Source: Bacteroidota bacterium | Lineage (GTDB): Bacteria > Bacteroidota > Bacteroidia > Chitinophagales > Saprospiraceae | DNA: 64,000 bases | Assembly: GCA_016124585.1 (NCBI GenBank) | Contig: WGNL01000020.1 | Span: 62,001 to 126,000 of the forward strand | Direction: 5' to 3' | In this document: piece by piece, positions 45,071-53,890 of the stretch | Position numbering within the stretch: position 1 is the stretch's first letter | Layout: each line of letters begins with the position of its first letter | Program-made: the position numbers and the translations under genes | Notes under the pieces: generated by a model | Database searches by the model: none | Told to the model about the DNA's origin: nothing | What the model saw: the letters and a program-made list of their open reading frames with translations, nothing else

Positions 45071-45991
45071 TCACCACTCATTCGCAAAGCCAGGTTTGTT
45101 GTAAATCTCCGCCCAATCCCGGTGACCTTCGGTAAAACTGGCGAGGCACCAAGTGAACATGAAATCCACTGACGGCGGGGCGATGGTATCGTGGTAGGTC
45201 GGTGTCACGTTGATGGCCGTCTCATCGAAAATATGGGCATAAACGTTTACTTTCTCCTCCGGCAAGGCGCAGTTTTGGAGCACATAGGGCACATCGCCCT
45301 CAATGTCCGTCTCACAGCGGAAATGGTAGATTTCCTCCTTGGCATTTGCCCCCAGCCCATGAGGCCCATCGGGCCCGTGGAAGTGTGGCGGATAGCTCCC
45401 CACCCCACCCCGGTTGGCCATGTAGGTGTCACCGAAGAGGAGGCGGTTGGCCTGCACGTTTTTATCCACCAGTTTGAAAACGGTGCGCTTGGACATGGGG
45501 CGGCGGTTGCCAAGGTCGGCGGCGAGTTCTGTTCCCTCAATGTCGATGTGGCGAATGAGCTGCACGGGGTATTTGGTATGGCATTTCACGGCCTTGAATT
45601 CACTCACATCGCAATTGCCATCGGCAGCAATTGTCACTTCACTGTTGATGCCAACATACAGCACGTCGCCCTTGCCAAGCAAGTGTGTTTCCCCATCGGC
45701 GGTCAGTTTTGCTTGCCCACGGTTTACGTAGTAAACGGCTTCCTCCTCGCCGAGCGACCGGTTGGCAGCGCCGTTTTCCTTCAACACCATTCGCGCCAAG
45801 CGCAAAAACTGAAAACTGGAATTGTCACCGGTGATGATTTCTTGAACGCCATTGGCGGGGGTGGCATCGAATGCCTCTACTTTGCGGATTTCGTGCTTCA
45901 GCGGCACCATTACTTGGAGGTCGTGGCGACGCTCCTCAGGCGATTTCGGGGCAGCGGTCTTGTCCGCTCCGATTGTCTTAGGTTGTACCAT
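45071..45991 (-). CDS. KduI/IolB-superfamily isomerase, probable 4-deoxy-5-keto-uronate isomerase
   Basis: 306 residues, a bicupin of the KduI/IolB superfamily. The metal-binding region reads YPPHFHGPDGPHG and then KEEIYHFR (His, His and Glu), with a last His expected in the C-terminal cupin strand. The sequence is not the classical KduI type and is nearer to IolB in motif layout. The locus already has GH88, GH105 and KduD, which need an enzyme to convert 4-deoxy-5-ketouronate into 2,5-diketo-3-deoxygluconate. This gene is the only candidate. It is divergent from the PL10 gene. Inositol catabolism is a weaker alternative. Confidence 0.8.
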   Translation of the reverse strand: MVQPKTIGADKTAAPKSPEERRHDLQVMVPLKHEIRKVEAFDATPANGVQEIITGDNSSFQFLRLARMVLKENGAANRSLGEEEAVYYVNRGQAKLTADGETHLLGKGDVLYVGINSEVTIAADGNCDVSEFKAVKCHTKYPVQLIRHIDIEGTELAADLGNRRPMSKRTVFKLVDKNVQANRLLFGDTYMANRGGVGSYPPHFHGPDGPHGLGANAKEEIYHFRCETDIEGDVPYVLQNCALPEEKVNVYAHIFDETAINVTPTYHDTIAPPSVDFMFTWCLASFTEGHRDWAEIYNKPGFANEW

Positions 45992-46263
45992 TTAGTTGAG
46001 TGTAGTTTGAGTTTGATTGAATTGTTAGAAAATGTTTGGAGCAGTCAGCATAAAAATGGGTTGCAAAATCCAACGCCGCCAAACAATTTTCCAACAATTT
46101 CAAACAACTACTGGTAATTTCATGAATGCTCAAAGATAGATGGGCATCCTACCTGCCATTATTCAAAATTCACCATTTGGATAGCCGCTTTTAACATCCT
46201 GCGCCAAGGGCTGTGGGGGCTCAATGATTTGCTGCAATTTTCCATTTTCAAAAATGGTACGAC
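45992..46263. other. Divergent intergenic region (kduI-like / PL10)
   Basis: 272 bp of non-coding sequence between the two divergent starts. It should contain both promoters and perhaps an HTCS binding site. I see no perfect TAnnTTTG box, hairpin or ORF that I can support. Confidence 0.4.
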
Positions 46264-47295
46264 ATGAAATACTTGATTGGATTAATGCTGATCGTGGCCT
46301 TGAATTCTTGCAAGGCAAAGCAAATCGACCCGCTGCTCACCGATTCCACTGCCGATAAAATGTTGCTCTACCAACGTAGCTATGGCGGTTGGCCACAGTA
46401 CCACGGCGATGCCACGAATTATAAATTGCCCATCACGGAGGAACTAAAAGCCAAGCTACTCGCCGACAAGGACAGACCGGATGCCACGATAGACGACCGC
46501 TCCACGACCTTGGAAATCAACTACTTACTGGATGCATACGGTAACACCAAAAATCCCAGCTACCTCAAAGCGGCCGAGTTGGGCATTTCCTATTTGCTGA
46601 AAGCACAGAATGCCGCAGGTGGTTGGCCGCAGCATTACCCCGACTCAAGTGGTTACCATAAACACATTACTTATAATGACAACGCCATGATCGATGTCAT
46701 GTGGATCATCAAGCATTTGGCGGAAAACGATATGCCGTTCCAGCCTGTGGACGCTGCGCTCAAAAACCAAGCGCAAACAGCCCTTCAAAAAGGCATCGAA
46801 TGCATCCTGAAAACACAGGTGGTGGAAGACGGCAACCTGACGGTCTGGTGCGCCCAGCACGATAGCCAAACCCTGCTCCCAGCTAGCGCCAGGAAATTCG
46901 AACCTGCCTCGTTGAGCGGCTCGGAAAGCGTGGGCATCGTGCGCTTTTTGATGAGCATCGACCAGCCTTCCGATGAAACCAAGACGGCCATCCGGTCGGC
47001 GGTGCAGTGGTTTGACAAAGTGAAAATCGAAGGCTACAACGTGGAATTGCGAAAAGATCCCAGCCAGCCAACGGGCAGGGATCGGGTTATTTTCAAGGAA
47101 GCAAACAGCACCATCTGGGCCCGGTTTTATGAGTTGGGCACCAACCGACCCATTTTCATGGGACGCGAAGGAGTGGTAAAATATTCACTAACGGAAATCG
47201 AAAACGAGCGCCGGGCTGGCTATGGGTTTTATGGGAAATGGCCGGAAAAATTATTGGAAAAAGAATACCCGAAATGGGAAGCCAAATGGCAGTAA
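46264..47295 (+). CDS. Pectate lyase PL10
   Basis: 343 residues with a lipoprotein leader (LMLIVALNSCKAK). The (alpha/alpha)3-type PL10 fold is marked by YQRSYGGWPQYHGDA, DDRSTTLEINYLLDAYGNTK, LLKAQNAAGGWPQHYPDS and TYNDNAMIDVMWIIKHLA. GRDRVIFKEAN contains the probable catalytic Arg region. It cleaves polygalacturonate by calcium-assisted beta-elimination, complementing the two PL1 enzymes. It stands alone on the plus strand in a minus-strand stretch, and its stop is 1 bp from that of the convergent GH88 gene. Confidence 0.93.
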   Translation: MKYLIGLMLIVALNSCKAKQIDPLLTDSTADKMLLYQRSYGGWPQYHGDATNYKLPITEELKAKLLADKDRPDATIDDRSTTLEINYLLDAYGNTKNPSYLKAAELGISYLLKAQNAAGGWPQHYPDSSGYHKHITYNDNAMIDVMWIIKHLAENDMPFQPVDAALKNQAQTALQKGIECILKTQVVEDGNLTVWCAQHDSQTLLPASARKFEPASLSGSESVGIVRFLMSIDQPSDETKTAIRSAVQWFDKVKIEGYNVELRKDPSQPTGRDRVIFKEANSTIWARFYELGTNRPIFMGREGVVKYSLTEIENERRAGYGFYGKWPEKLLEKEYPKWEAKWQ

Positions 47296-47296
47296 A

Positions 47297-48496
47297 TCAA
47301 GGTGCCAGCGCCTTGTACCGTCGCATGGCTTCCACAAAATAGTAGTCCGCATAGGTCAATGGCACATCGACTTCTGTCCCATTTGGTTTATGCCCAACGC
47401 CATGCTGCAGCAAGAAACCACCATTGGTGCCCGGGGCAGCTTTGTAACTGGGGCTGGACAGCGTTTTTAGCATTGTCTCCGCCGTTTGCAGGTATTGACC
47501 TGCCTCGCTCGCCGGGACATAGCCGCTCAATTCTATCAACGCCGAAGCCATGATGGCCGCAGCGGAGGCGTCACGGAGCGCATCGGGAATGCCCGGCGCA
47601 TTAAAATCCCAGTAGGGGATTTTGTCCGCTGGCAAATTGGGATGTGAAAGCAAAAACTGGGCGATTTTTCTGGCTTGTTCCAAGTAAGTTAGCTGCTTCG
47701 TTTCCCGGTAGGTAGCCGTGAAACCGTACAGCCCCCAAGCTTGGCCCCTCGCCCAGGCGGATTCATTGGCAGCACCTTGTGCCGTCCTTTTTTCCATCAC
47801 TTCGCCCGTATGTGGGTGATAGTTCAAGACATGGTAGGAGCTGTTGTCGGGTCTAAAATGATGGGCCAAGGTCGTGTTGGCATGCGTGGTAGCGATTTTG
47901 TAAAAACTGGAATCACCTGATTCACGGGTTGCCCAAAACAGCAGTTCCAGGTTCATCATATTGTCGATGATGACAAGGAAATCCTCGGGTTTGGAATCCC
48001 AAGATTTGATGCAGCCGACTGTGGGATTGAAACGGGTGCTCAAAGACTTGGCACTTGTCAGCAGGATTTCCCGGTAGGCTGGGTTTGGCTGGAGCTGGTT
48101 GGCTTCGCCAATACTACAGAACATCATGAAGCCGAGGTCGTGGGTGCCGGTGTTGTGTTTTTCCTTCTCTAAAATGGGTAGGATCCGCATCGCCTCCCGA
48201 TAGAGCGATGAATCCCCTGTTGCTTCGAAAAGCTGGAGCAAAGTGCCGGGATAAAATCCGCTGCACCACCAGTCGGATTGGCTGAATTCGTATTGGCCAG
48301 TTTTGGGGAAAAATGTTTTCGGGAATTGGTCTTCCGGCAAATTTTTCATCAAAAGCTGGTACTGCGCTGCCGCATCGCTCAGGTTGGCATCGATTGTTTT
48401 CAGTAAAGCCGTATCGGGGCGGAAATTGGGCATTTGACCAAAACATGGGGTGGCCAAAAGCAAGGGAAACATAAGGAAGTGGAAGTGGAAACACAT
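47297..48496 (-). CDS. Unsaturated glucuronyl/galacturonyl hydrolase, GH88
   Basis: 399 residues from the ATG at 48496. A longer frame would run back into kduD with an Arg-rich nonsense tail and is rejected. The leader (FHFLMFPLLLATPCFGQ) is a signal peptide. The (alpha/alpha)6 barrel shows GTHDLGFMMFCSIG and VIIDNMMNLELLFWATRESG with the catalytic Asp residues, then ARGQAWGLYGFTATYRETK. It removes the unsaturated uronate from lyase products in the periplasm, giving the 5-keto acid for the KduI-like enzyme. It follows kduD by 65 bp. Confidence 0.92.
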   Translation of the reverse strand: MCFHFHFLMFPLLLATPCFGQMPNFRPDTALLKTIDANLSDAAAQYQLLMKNLPEDQFPKTFFPKTGQYEFSQSDWWCSGFYPGTLLQLFEATGDSSLYREAMRILPILEKEKHNTGTHDLGFMMFCSIGEANQLQPNPAYREILLTSAKSLSTRFNPTVGCIKSWDSKPEDFLVIIDNMMNLELLFWATRESGDSSFYKIATTHANTTLAHHFRPDNSSYHVLNYHPHTGEVMEKRTAQGAANESAWARGQAWGLYGFTATYRETKQLTYLEQARKIAQFLLSHPNLPADKIPYWDFNAPGIPDALRDASAAAIMASALIELSGYVPASEAGQYLQTAETMLKTLSSPSYKAAPGTNGGFLLQHGVGHKPNGTEVDVPLTYADYYFVEAMRRYKALAP

Positions 48497-48505
48497 AGTT
48501 TTTAG

Positions 48506-48527
48506 CTGCCCGCCAATTGGCGGACAG
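48506..48527. repeat. Palindrome between kduD and GH88
   Basis: CTGCCCGCCAA and TTGGCGGACAG are 11-bp arms with one mismatch, meeting at the centre. It lies in the 65-bp spacer between the kduD stop and the GH88 start. No T-run follows. It may be an mRNA hairpin or a protein-binding site. Confidence 0.5.
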
Positions 48528-48561
48528 TGCGAATAACGACAGATTTCTTGAAAACTCAGCA

Positions 48562-49323
48562 CTAGCGGGCCATCCATCCACCGTCCACGTTGATGACGGT
48601 ACCGTTCACGTAGTCGCTGGCTGCGGAAGCAAGGAATATCGCCGTACCGCCCAAATCTTCCGGATTGCCCCAGCGGCCAGCGGGTATCCGGCTGGTGATG
48701 GCGGCATTGCGTTCTGGGTCGTCCTGCAAGCGCTGGGTGTTGTCGGTGCGGAAATAGCCGGGGGCAATGGCGTTCACTTGGATATTGTACTGCGCCCACT
48801 CGTTGGCGAGTGCCTTGGTGATACCCGCGATGCCGTGCTTGCTGGCCGTATAGGCAGGTACCGTGATGCCACCGGAGTAGGACAACATGGAGGCAGTGTT
48901 GATGATTTTGCCACCGCCGTTTTCAATCATGTCCTTGCCCGCCAACTGGGAGAGGTAAAAAGCGGAGGTCAGGTTCACTTCCAGTACCCGGTCCCATTCG
49001 TCGAGGGGGAAATCCTTGGCGGGATAGCGGGCAATGGTGCCGCCGTTGTTGACGAGCACATGGATTTGGCCGCATTTTTCGACGGCGGCTCGGTACATTT
49101 TCAAGATGGCGGCCCGGTCGCTCAGGTCGGCGGAGAGGCCGTAGGCTTGGCCACCATTGGCTGCAATCTGGCGAATGGTTTCGTCAGTACCACCTGGCGA
49201 AGAGCTGCAACAGACCACAAAGGCACCAGCTTCCGCCAATGCAACGGCCATCGCTTGGCCGAGGCCCCGGCTGGCACCTGTGACGAGCACGTTCTTGTTT
49301 TTCAAGGAGAATAAATGATTCAT
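48562..49323 (-). CDS. kduD: 2-keto-3-deoxygluconate 5-dehydrogenase
   Basis: 253 residues from the ATG at 49323, the same length as E. coli KduD. A longer frame to 49476 lacks support and overlaps the regulator's promoter. It is an SDR enzyme: NVLVTGASRGLGQAMAVALA (cofactor loop), LVNNGGTIAR, IINTASMLSYSG, YTASKHGIAG (catalytic Tyr and Lys) and NAIAPGYFRTDNTQRLQDD, a KduD mark. It reduces 2,5-diketo-3-deoxygluconate to 2-keto-3-deoxygluconate with NADH. It is divergent from the HTCS regulator gene and upstream of GH88. Confidence 0.95.
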   Translation of the reverse strand: MNHLFSLKNKNVLVTGASRGLGQAMAVALAEAGAFVVCCSSSPGGTDETIRQIAANGGQAYGLSADLSDRAAILKMYRAAVEKCGQIHVLVNNGGTIARYPAKDFPLDEWDRVLEVNLTSAFYLSQLAGKDMIENGGGKIINTASMLSYSGGITVPAYTASKHGIAGITKALANEWAQYNIQVNAIAPGYFRTDNTQRLQDDPERNAAITSRIPAGRWGNPEDLGGTAIFLASAASDYVNGTVINVDGGWMAR

Positions 49324-49479
49324 ACGATGCGATTTTTCAAAAAAAGAAACGGTGTAAAATTGATGGCTTGGAGGCAATGGCGGGTCGCATTTTTCAACAT
49401 GATCGCCGCATATTTTCACAAAAGGAAATTCCAGAATGGTCCTGCCGGAATCCAAAAATCGGATTTGGGTGGCCATTTT

Positions 49480-49511
49480 TTTGTCGAATCCCCTTCATTT
49501 CCCTACCTTCA
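49480..49511 (+). promoter_or_regulatory. Candidate promoter of the HTCS regulator
   Basis: TTTG (49480-49483), a 20-bp spacer and TACCTTCA (49504-49511) approximate the Bacteroidota -33/-7 pattern, with two mismatches in the -7 element. The ATG of the regulator is 40 bp downstream. The promoter of the divergent kduD must lie in the same 228-bp region. Confidence 0.5.
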
Positions 49512-49551
49512 TTTTCCGAACAAGCCGACCCCCGATATTTTATTTCAACAC

Positions 49552-52500
49552 ATGGACAAGGATTTTTTTAGTAAAAAATGGAGGCTTTTGTTGCTGCTTA
49601 GTGTGGGCTGCTGCTTTTCGTTTGCCCTACAGGCTTCCCAGCCCTACACCCCAAAAATCGTCAATCCGCTGTCTGAGTCGTGGCGCTGGAAGAACTTCCC
49701 CGAACTGGAAGGAAAGGGTATTCGCTACATCGCTGAGACTGCCGATCAGAAGGTTTGGGTGAGCTGCAACGAAGGGGTGATGGAGTACGATGGCTACGTC
49801 TGGACGACCCACGATGCCAAAAACGGCCTTACCGCCTCCCCCGTTGAGCAGCTATTGGTGGCCAAGGATGGCAGCATCTACGCCACTACTTCCAAAGGTA
49901 TTTTCAAATACGACGGCAAGCGTTGGGCGCATTTTTTCAAGGTACCGGAAGGGCGCACTTTTGGGTTCCATACCATCAAACAACTCACCGACAACAGCAT
50001 CATCGCCTGCTCCGATTGGGGTTTCATCCAATTTCTTAAGGACGGAAAAATCAATTTTTACACCGGCATCAGCAAGGCTTCTGATTTGCGCAGCAACTAC
50101 CCGCAAATCAACTGGGTCATCCTGCCCAACGAGGCCTTGAACGAGGACAACGACTTGCGCTACGCCTCCGATGTGCTCGAAATGGGCAACGGGGAAGTCT
50201 GGTTTGCACTCACCACCAAGATGGAAGTGGGCAAATTGCTCAAGTTCCGGTGGGACGCCGTACAGGGCAGTCAGCTCGCACAGTTCGAAGTGGTAGCCAG
50301 CCGTGATGGCCTAAATTTGGGCGAAGACCAAAAATTGCTGCACGCCGCCGATGGCCGGGTCTGGGTCATCAATTCCACCTCCAACAAGGGCATTTTGGTG
50401 TTTGATGGTGAAAAATGGGAGACCATTTTCATCAACCAGCTCTTCGGTGGCGACGAGTACATGGCAGACATCGTGCAGTCGGCCAATGGCACGATTTGGA
50501 TCAGTACGATGGCCAAGATTTTCGCTTACACCAACGGCAAATGGGAGATGTACAAAGCGCCGCACTACCCCGTGCCCGCCAACCGGGTCATCCTCCAAAA
50601 CAGCCAAAGTGACCAACTCTGGGTGGTTGGCTACAAGTCGAAAGTACTTCTCCTGGATTTCTCCACCGACCAATGGCTCACCTTCGAAAACCTGAGTTTC
50701 CAGTGCGAGGTATCGCCCGAGGAGCAGTGGTTTTTGGAGCGCAACAATCGCCTCGTGCGGCGCACCGCCAGCACTTGGACTTCCTACGGGGCCGAGGATG
50801 GGGTGATGGATTTTCCGGTTCGGATGATGAAAACCTCGAAAGGTCAAGTCTGGGCCGCTGGCTCGCACCATGGTGTGGCTGCCACGGCGGTTTGGAAAAA
50901 TGGCAAGTGGGAACGGCACCTGCACCCGAAGCTCTCTTGGGGCATTGATTACCGGGCTGTCTTCGAGGCAAAAGACGGGTCGCTCTGGTTTGGCGCAGGC
51001 GTGGATGCCGAAACCAAGGACGGCTTTGTCAGTGGGCTGCTCCAACTCCGAAACCCGACCGCTGAAAAGTTGGATTGGGTACACCATGTTTATGGGGAAA
51101 ATGGGTTGACGCAGGCCAATGTGTACGGCATCGGTGAGTCCAGTGATGGTAGGATTTGGATCGGTGGCAGCCGCCTTCTTTTTTACGATGGAAAAACGTG
51201 GAATTCCCTACCGGACGAGCGCTTGCAGCAGTACGTAAACTATATCTACAGCAACGATAAGCTACTGTTGGTAGGCTCCCGCTACTATGGGCTTTTTGTT
51301 TTTGATGGGGCAAAATGGACCAATTACAGCACCCTCGACGGCCTTTCAGGCAACACGATCATCAGCATCGATGCGCTGTCCGATTCGATTTTTATCGTGG
51401 CCACCGAGAATGATGTCTGCAAGTTCGATGGCACTTCCTGGACGCAGAATATTTTCCCGGAGAAACTGAACATGGACTTCGAAGGGGGCACGGTTTACCA
51501 CACGGGCCAGCACATCTGGGTCAACCACGTGCCGCGCAGTTGGAAACGCCGGGCCTACCAGCGGAATACAGAACGTACGGAGGACTGGGATTTTTTCACT
51601 ACCCGCTACCAGCCCAGCCACACGCCGCCGGAGACCAGTTTTGATTTTTACCTAAAAAGCGTTTCTTCCGATGGCAACAGCCTGATTTCGTGGAAGGGGA
51701 AGGACTATTTCGCCAAGACCGCCGCCAGCCAGTTGATGTACTCCTACCGCATGGACGGGGGTGCGTGGTCGCCTTTTTCCAAAAACAACCAGCACACTTT
51801 TACCAGCCTGCCGAGCGGCCAGCACAGCTTGGAAATCCGCTCCCGGGACCTCGACTTCAACGTGGACCCTACACCTGCCCATATCGAGTTTGAGGTTCTG
51901 CCACCTGTCTGGCAACAGGGTTGGTTCATCGCGTTGATTCTGGCATTTTTGACCACCTTCGGCATTTACGAGTACCGGGTCATTTCGAAGAAAAAGAAAC
52001 TGGAAGTGCTGAATGCCTCGCTGCAGGAGGCCAATGAAAACCTCCAGAAAAAAGGGGAGAAAATTGAGCTCCAGAACCGGGAAATTCTGGCGCAGCAAGC
52101 ACAGATTTTGGAGCAGTCCAAGATTCTGGAGACCAACAACCACGACCTTGAAGCGCGAAACGAGGAAATCCGCCAACAGCGCGACAAATTGGAGGAAATG
52201 GTGGTGCAGGTCGAGAACCTGTCGAAAGCCAAAATCGGTTTTTTCACCAATATCTCCCATGAACTTCGCACGCCGCTGACCTTGATTCTTGGCCCCATTT
52301 CGCAGTTAAAAAAGCAGGGTGAGCAGATGGCACCGGCACAGCGGCAGCAGTTGCACGGCATCATCCAGCGGAACGCATCCCGCTTGTTGAAGCTCATCAA
52401 CCAACTGCTCGAAATGCGCCGGATAGAACAGAGCACCCTCGAAATCAACCTGAGCGAAATCAGCTTGCCAGATTATATTTTCGAGATGATGGAACTGTTC

Positions 52501-53889
52501 GAAGCGTTGGCGAAGCGCCGAAACATCGAATTGGATTTCGTGGACAATAGCGAAAACAAGGTGGTGACGCTCGACTCCGACAAGGTGGAGAAAATCATGA
52601 CCAACCTGCTTTCCAACGCTTTCAAGCACACCCCGGAAGGCGGCCAGATTGCCATCGGTTTGAACACGGTATCGGCAGTGGAAAAAGGCTTGAACAGTTT
52701 TTACGAAAAGTATTTTGAAATCACCGTGGAGGACACGGGCAGCGGCATCAGCCCCGATAAATTGGCCTATATTTTTGACAAATACTACACCTCAAAATCA
52801 GAAGTGACCGATGTAGCAGGCGAAGGTATCGGCCTATCGTACGTGAAGGATTTGGTGTACCTGATGCAAGGTGAAATCCGGGTGGAAAGCAACGTGGGCA
52901 AGGGTTCCAGCTTCTTGGTGTACGTGCCATTCGTACCAGCACTCGACACCGCAAAAGGCAGTGCGGCACCTGAAAAACCGAGTTTCAAGGTTGCTCGGCA
53001 TGAAGCTTCGCTGCTGCTCAACACCTACCTGGAGGAAGGTATGGAAACCGCCGCCAGTGAGGAAATCGTCAACCACAGCCTGCCCCGCCTGCTCGTTGTA
53101 GAGGACAATCCCGACATGCTCCATTTTCTGGAAAGCATCCTACAGGACAAATACCGGGTGACCACCGCCGTGAACGGCAAGGAAGCCTTGAAACTGGCCC
53201 GCAATGAGTCGCTCGACCTCATCGTGAGTGACGTGATGATGCCCGAAATGGACGGCATTAGTTTTTGTGAAAAAATCAAGGAAAACTTTGCCACCAGCCA
53301 TATTCCGGTGATTCTGCTGACGGCCAAGGTCTTGGAAGAAAGCAAGCTTTCCGGTTATCTGAAAGGTGCCGACGATTACATCACCAAGCCCTTCAACCCA
53401 GAATTGCTATTGGTCAGAATTGAAAACTTGTTGGCGCAACGGGCGAAGCTGCGGGAGGTCTTCAACAAGGATTTCATGCTTACGCCAAAGCTGGAAACCA
53501 TCGCTTCGCCCGACGAGGAATTCTTGCAGAGACTGTTGAACTTGATGAATGAAAACCTCTCCGAAGCCGAGTTCAACGTCGAATCCATGTGCCGCTCCAT
53601 GCACCTGAGCCACATGCATTTCATTCGAAAAGTGAAACAGTTGACGGGTAAAAAACCGATAGACCTGCTCAAATCCTTCCGCATGAAAAAAGCGAAGGAC
53701 TTGCTGTCGCAGCAGCATTTGACGATTGCGGAAGTGGCCTACAAAGTGGGCTTCGACCTGCCGAATTCCTTCAGCCGGACCTTCAAAAAGGAATTTGACA
53801 TCACGCCGACGCAGTTCATCAGCGACTTGCAACAGCAGAGCAACGTGCCGCTGAAGGTGGACGAACCAATCATTTTTTCGAAAAACTGA
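49552..53889 (+). CDS. Hybrid two-component system sensor/regulator (HTCS)
   Basis: 1445 residues from the ATG at 49552, which gives a signal peptide (LLLLLSVGCCFSFALQA). The periplasmic part has two-component propeller repeats (~30-690, e.g. GKGIRYIAETADQKVWVSC) and a Y_Y_Y domain (~700-780). One membrane helix lies at ~791-812, then a coiled coil. The kinase core has His903 in FFTNISHELRTPL and N-box LLSNAFKHTPEGG, with DTGSGISPDKL and GEGIGLSYVKDL. The receiver has Asp1227 in VSDVMMPEMDG, and a C-terminal AraC HTH follows (~1340-1440). It should sense a pectin oligosaccharide and activate the susC and enzyme genes. Confidence 0.95.
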   Translation: MDKDFFSKKWRLLLLLSVGCCFSFALQASQPYTPKIVNPLSESWRWKNFPELEGKGIRYIAETADQKVWVSCNEGVMEYDGYVWTTHDAKNGLTASPVEQLLVAKDGSIYATTSKGIFKYDGKRWAHFFKVPEGRTFGFHTIKQLTDNSIIACSDWGFIQFLKDGKINFYTGISKASDLRSNYPQINWVILPNEALNEDNDLRYASDVLEMGNGEVWFALTTKMEVGKLLKFRWDAVQGSQLAQFEVVASRDGLNLGEDQKLLHAADGRVWVINSTSNKGILVFDGEKWETIFINQLFGGDEYMADIVQSANGTIWISTMAKIFAYTNGKWEMYKAPHYPVPANRVILQNSQSDQLWVVGYKSKVLLLDFSTDQWLTFENLSFQCEVSPEEQWFLERNNRLVRRTASTWTSYGAEDGVMDFPVRMMKTSKGQVWAAGSHHGVAATAVWKNGKWERHLHPKLSWGIDYRAVFEAKDGSLWFGAGVDAETKDGFVSGLLQLRNPTAEKLDWVHHVYGENGLTQANVYGIGESSDGRIWIGGSRLLFYDGKTWNSLPDERLQQYVNYIYSNDKLLLVGSRYYGLFVFDGAKWTNYSTLDGLSGNTIISIDALSDSIFIVATENDVCKFDGTSWTQNIFPEKLNMDFEGGTVYHTGQHIWVNHVPRSWKRRAYQRNTERTEDWDFFTTRYQPSHTPPETSFDFYLKSVSSDGNSLISWKGKDYFAKTAASQLMYSYRMDGGAWSPFSKNNQHTFTSLPSGQHSLEIRSRDLDFNVDPTPAHIEFEVLPPVWQQGWFIALILAFLTTFGIYEYRVISKKKKLEVLNASLQEANENLQKKGEKIELQNREILAQQAQILEQSKILETNNHDLEARNEEIRQQRDKLEEMVVQVENLSKAKIGFFTNISHELRTPLTLILGPISQLKKQGEQMAPAQRQQLHGIIQRNASRLLKLINQLLEMRRIEQSTLEINLSEISLPDYIFEMMELFEALAKRRNIELDFVDNSENKVVTLDSDKVEKIMTNLLSNAFKHTPEGGQIAIGLNTVSAVEKGLNSFYEKYFEITVEDTGSGISPDKLAYIFDKYYTSKSEVTDVAGEGIGLSYVKDLVYLMQGEIRVESNVGKGSSFLVYVPFVPALDTAKGSAAPEKPSFKVARHEASLLLNTYLEEGMETAASEEIVNHSLPRLLVVEDNPDMLHFLESILQDKYRVTTAVNGKEALKLARNESLDLIVSDVMMPEMDGISFCEKIKENFATSHIPVILLTAKVLEESKLSGYLKGADDYITKPFNPELLLVRIENLLAQRAKLREVFNKDFMLTPKLETIASPDEEFLQRLLNLMNENLSEAEFNVESMCRSMHLSHMHFIRKVKQLTGKKPIDLLKSFRMKKAKDLLSQQHLTIAEVAYKVGFDLPNSFSRTFKKEFDITPTQFISDLQQQSNVPLKVDEPIIFSKN

Positions 53890-53890
53890 C

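Noticed and set aside
48497-48799. Extended N-terminus of GH88
   Set aside because: It overlaps kduD in another frame and encodes an Arg-rich tail; the ATG at 48496 gives a normal signal peptide.
49324-49551. Extended N-terminus of the HTCS and of KduD
   Set aside because: Both frames stay open here by chance. The start at 49552 gives a signal peptide and the start at 49323 gives the standard KduD length.
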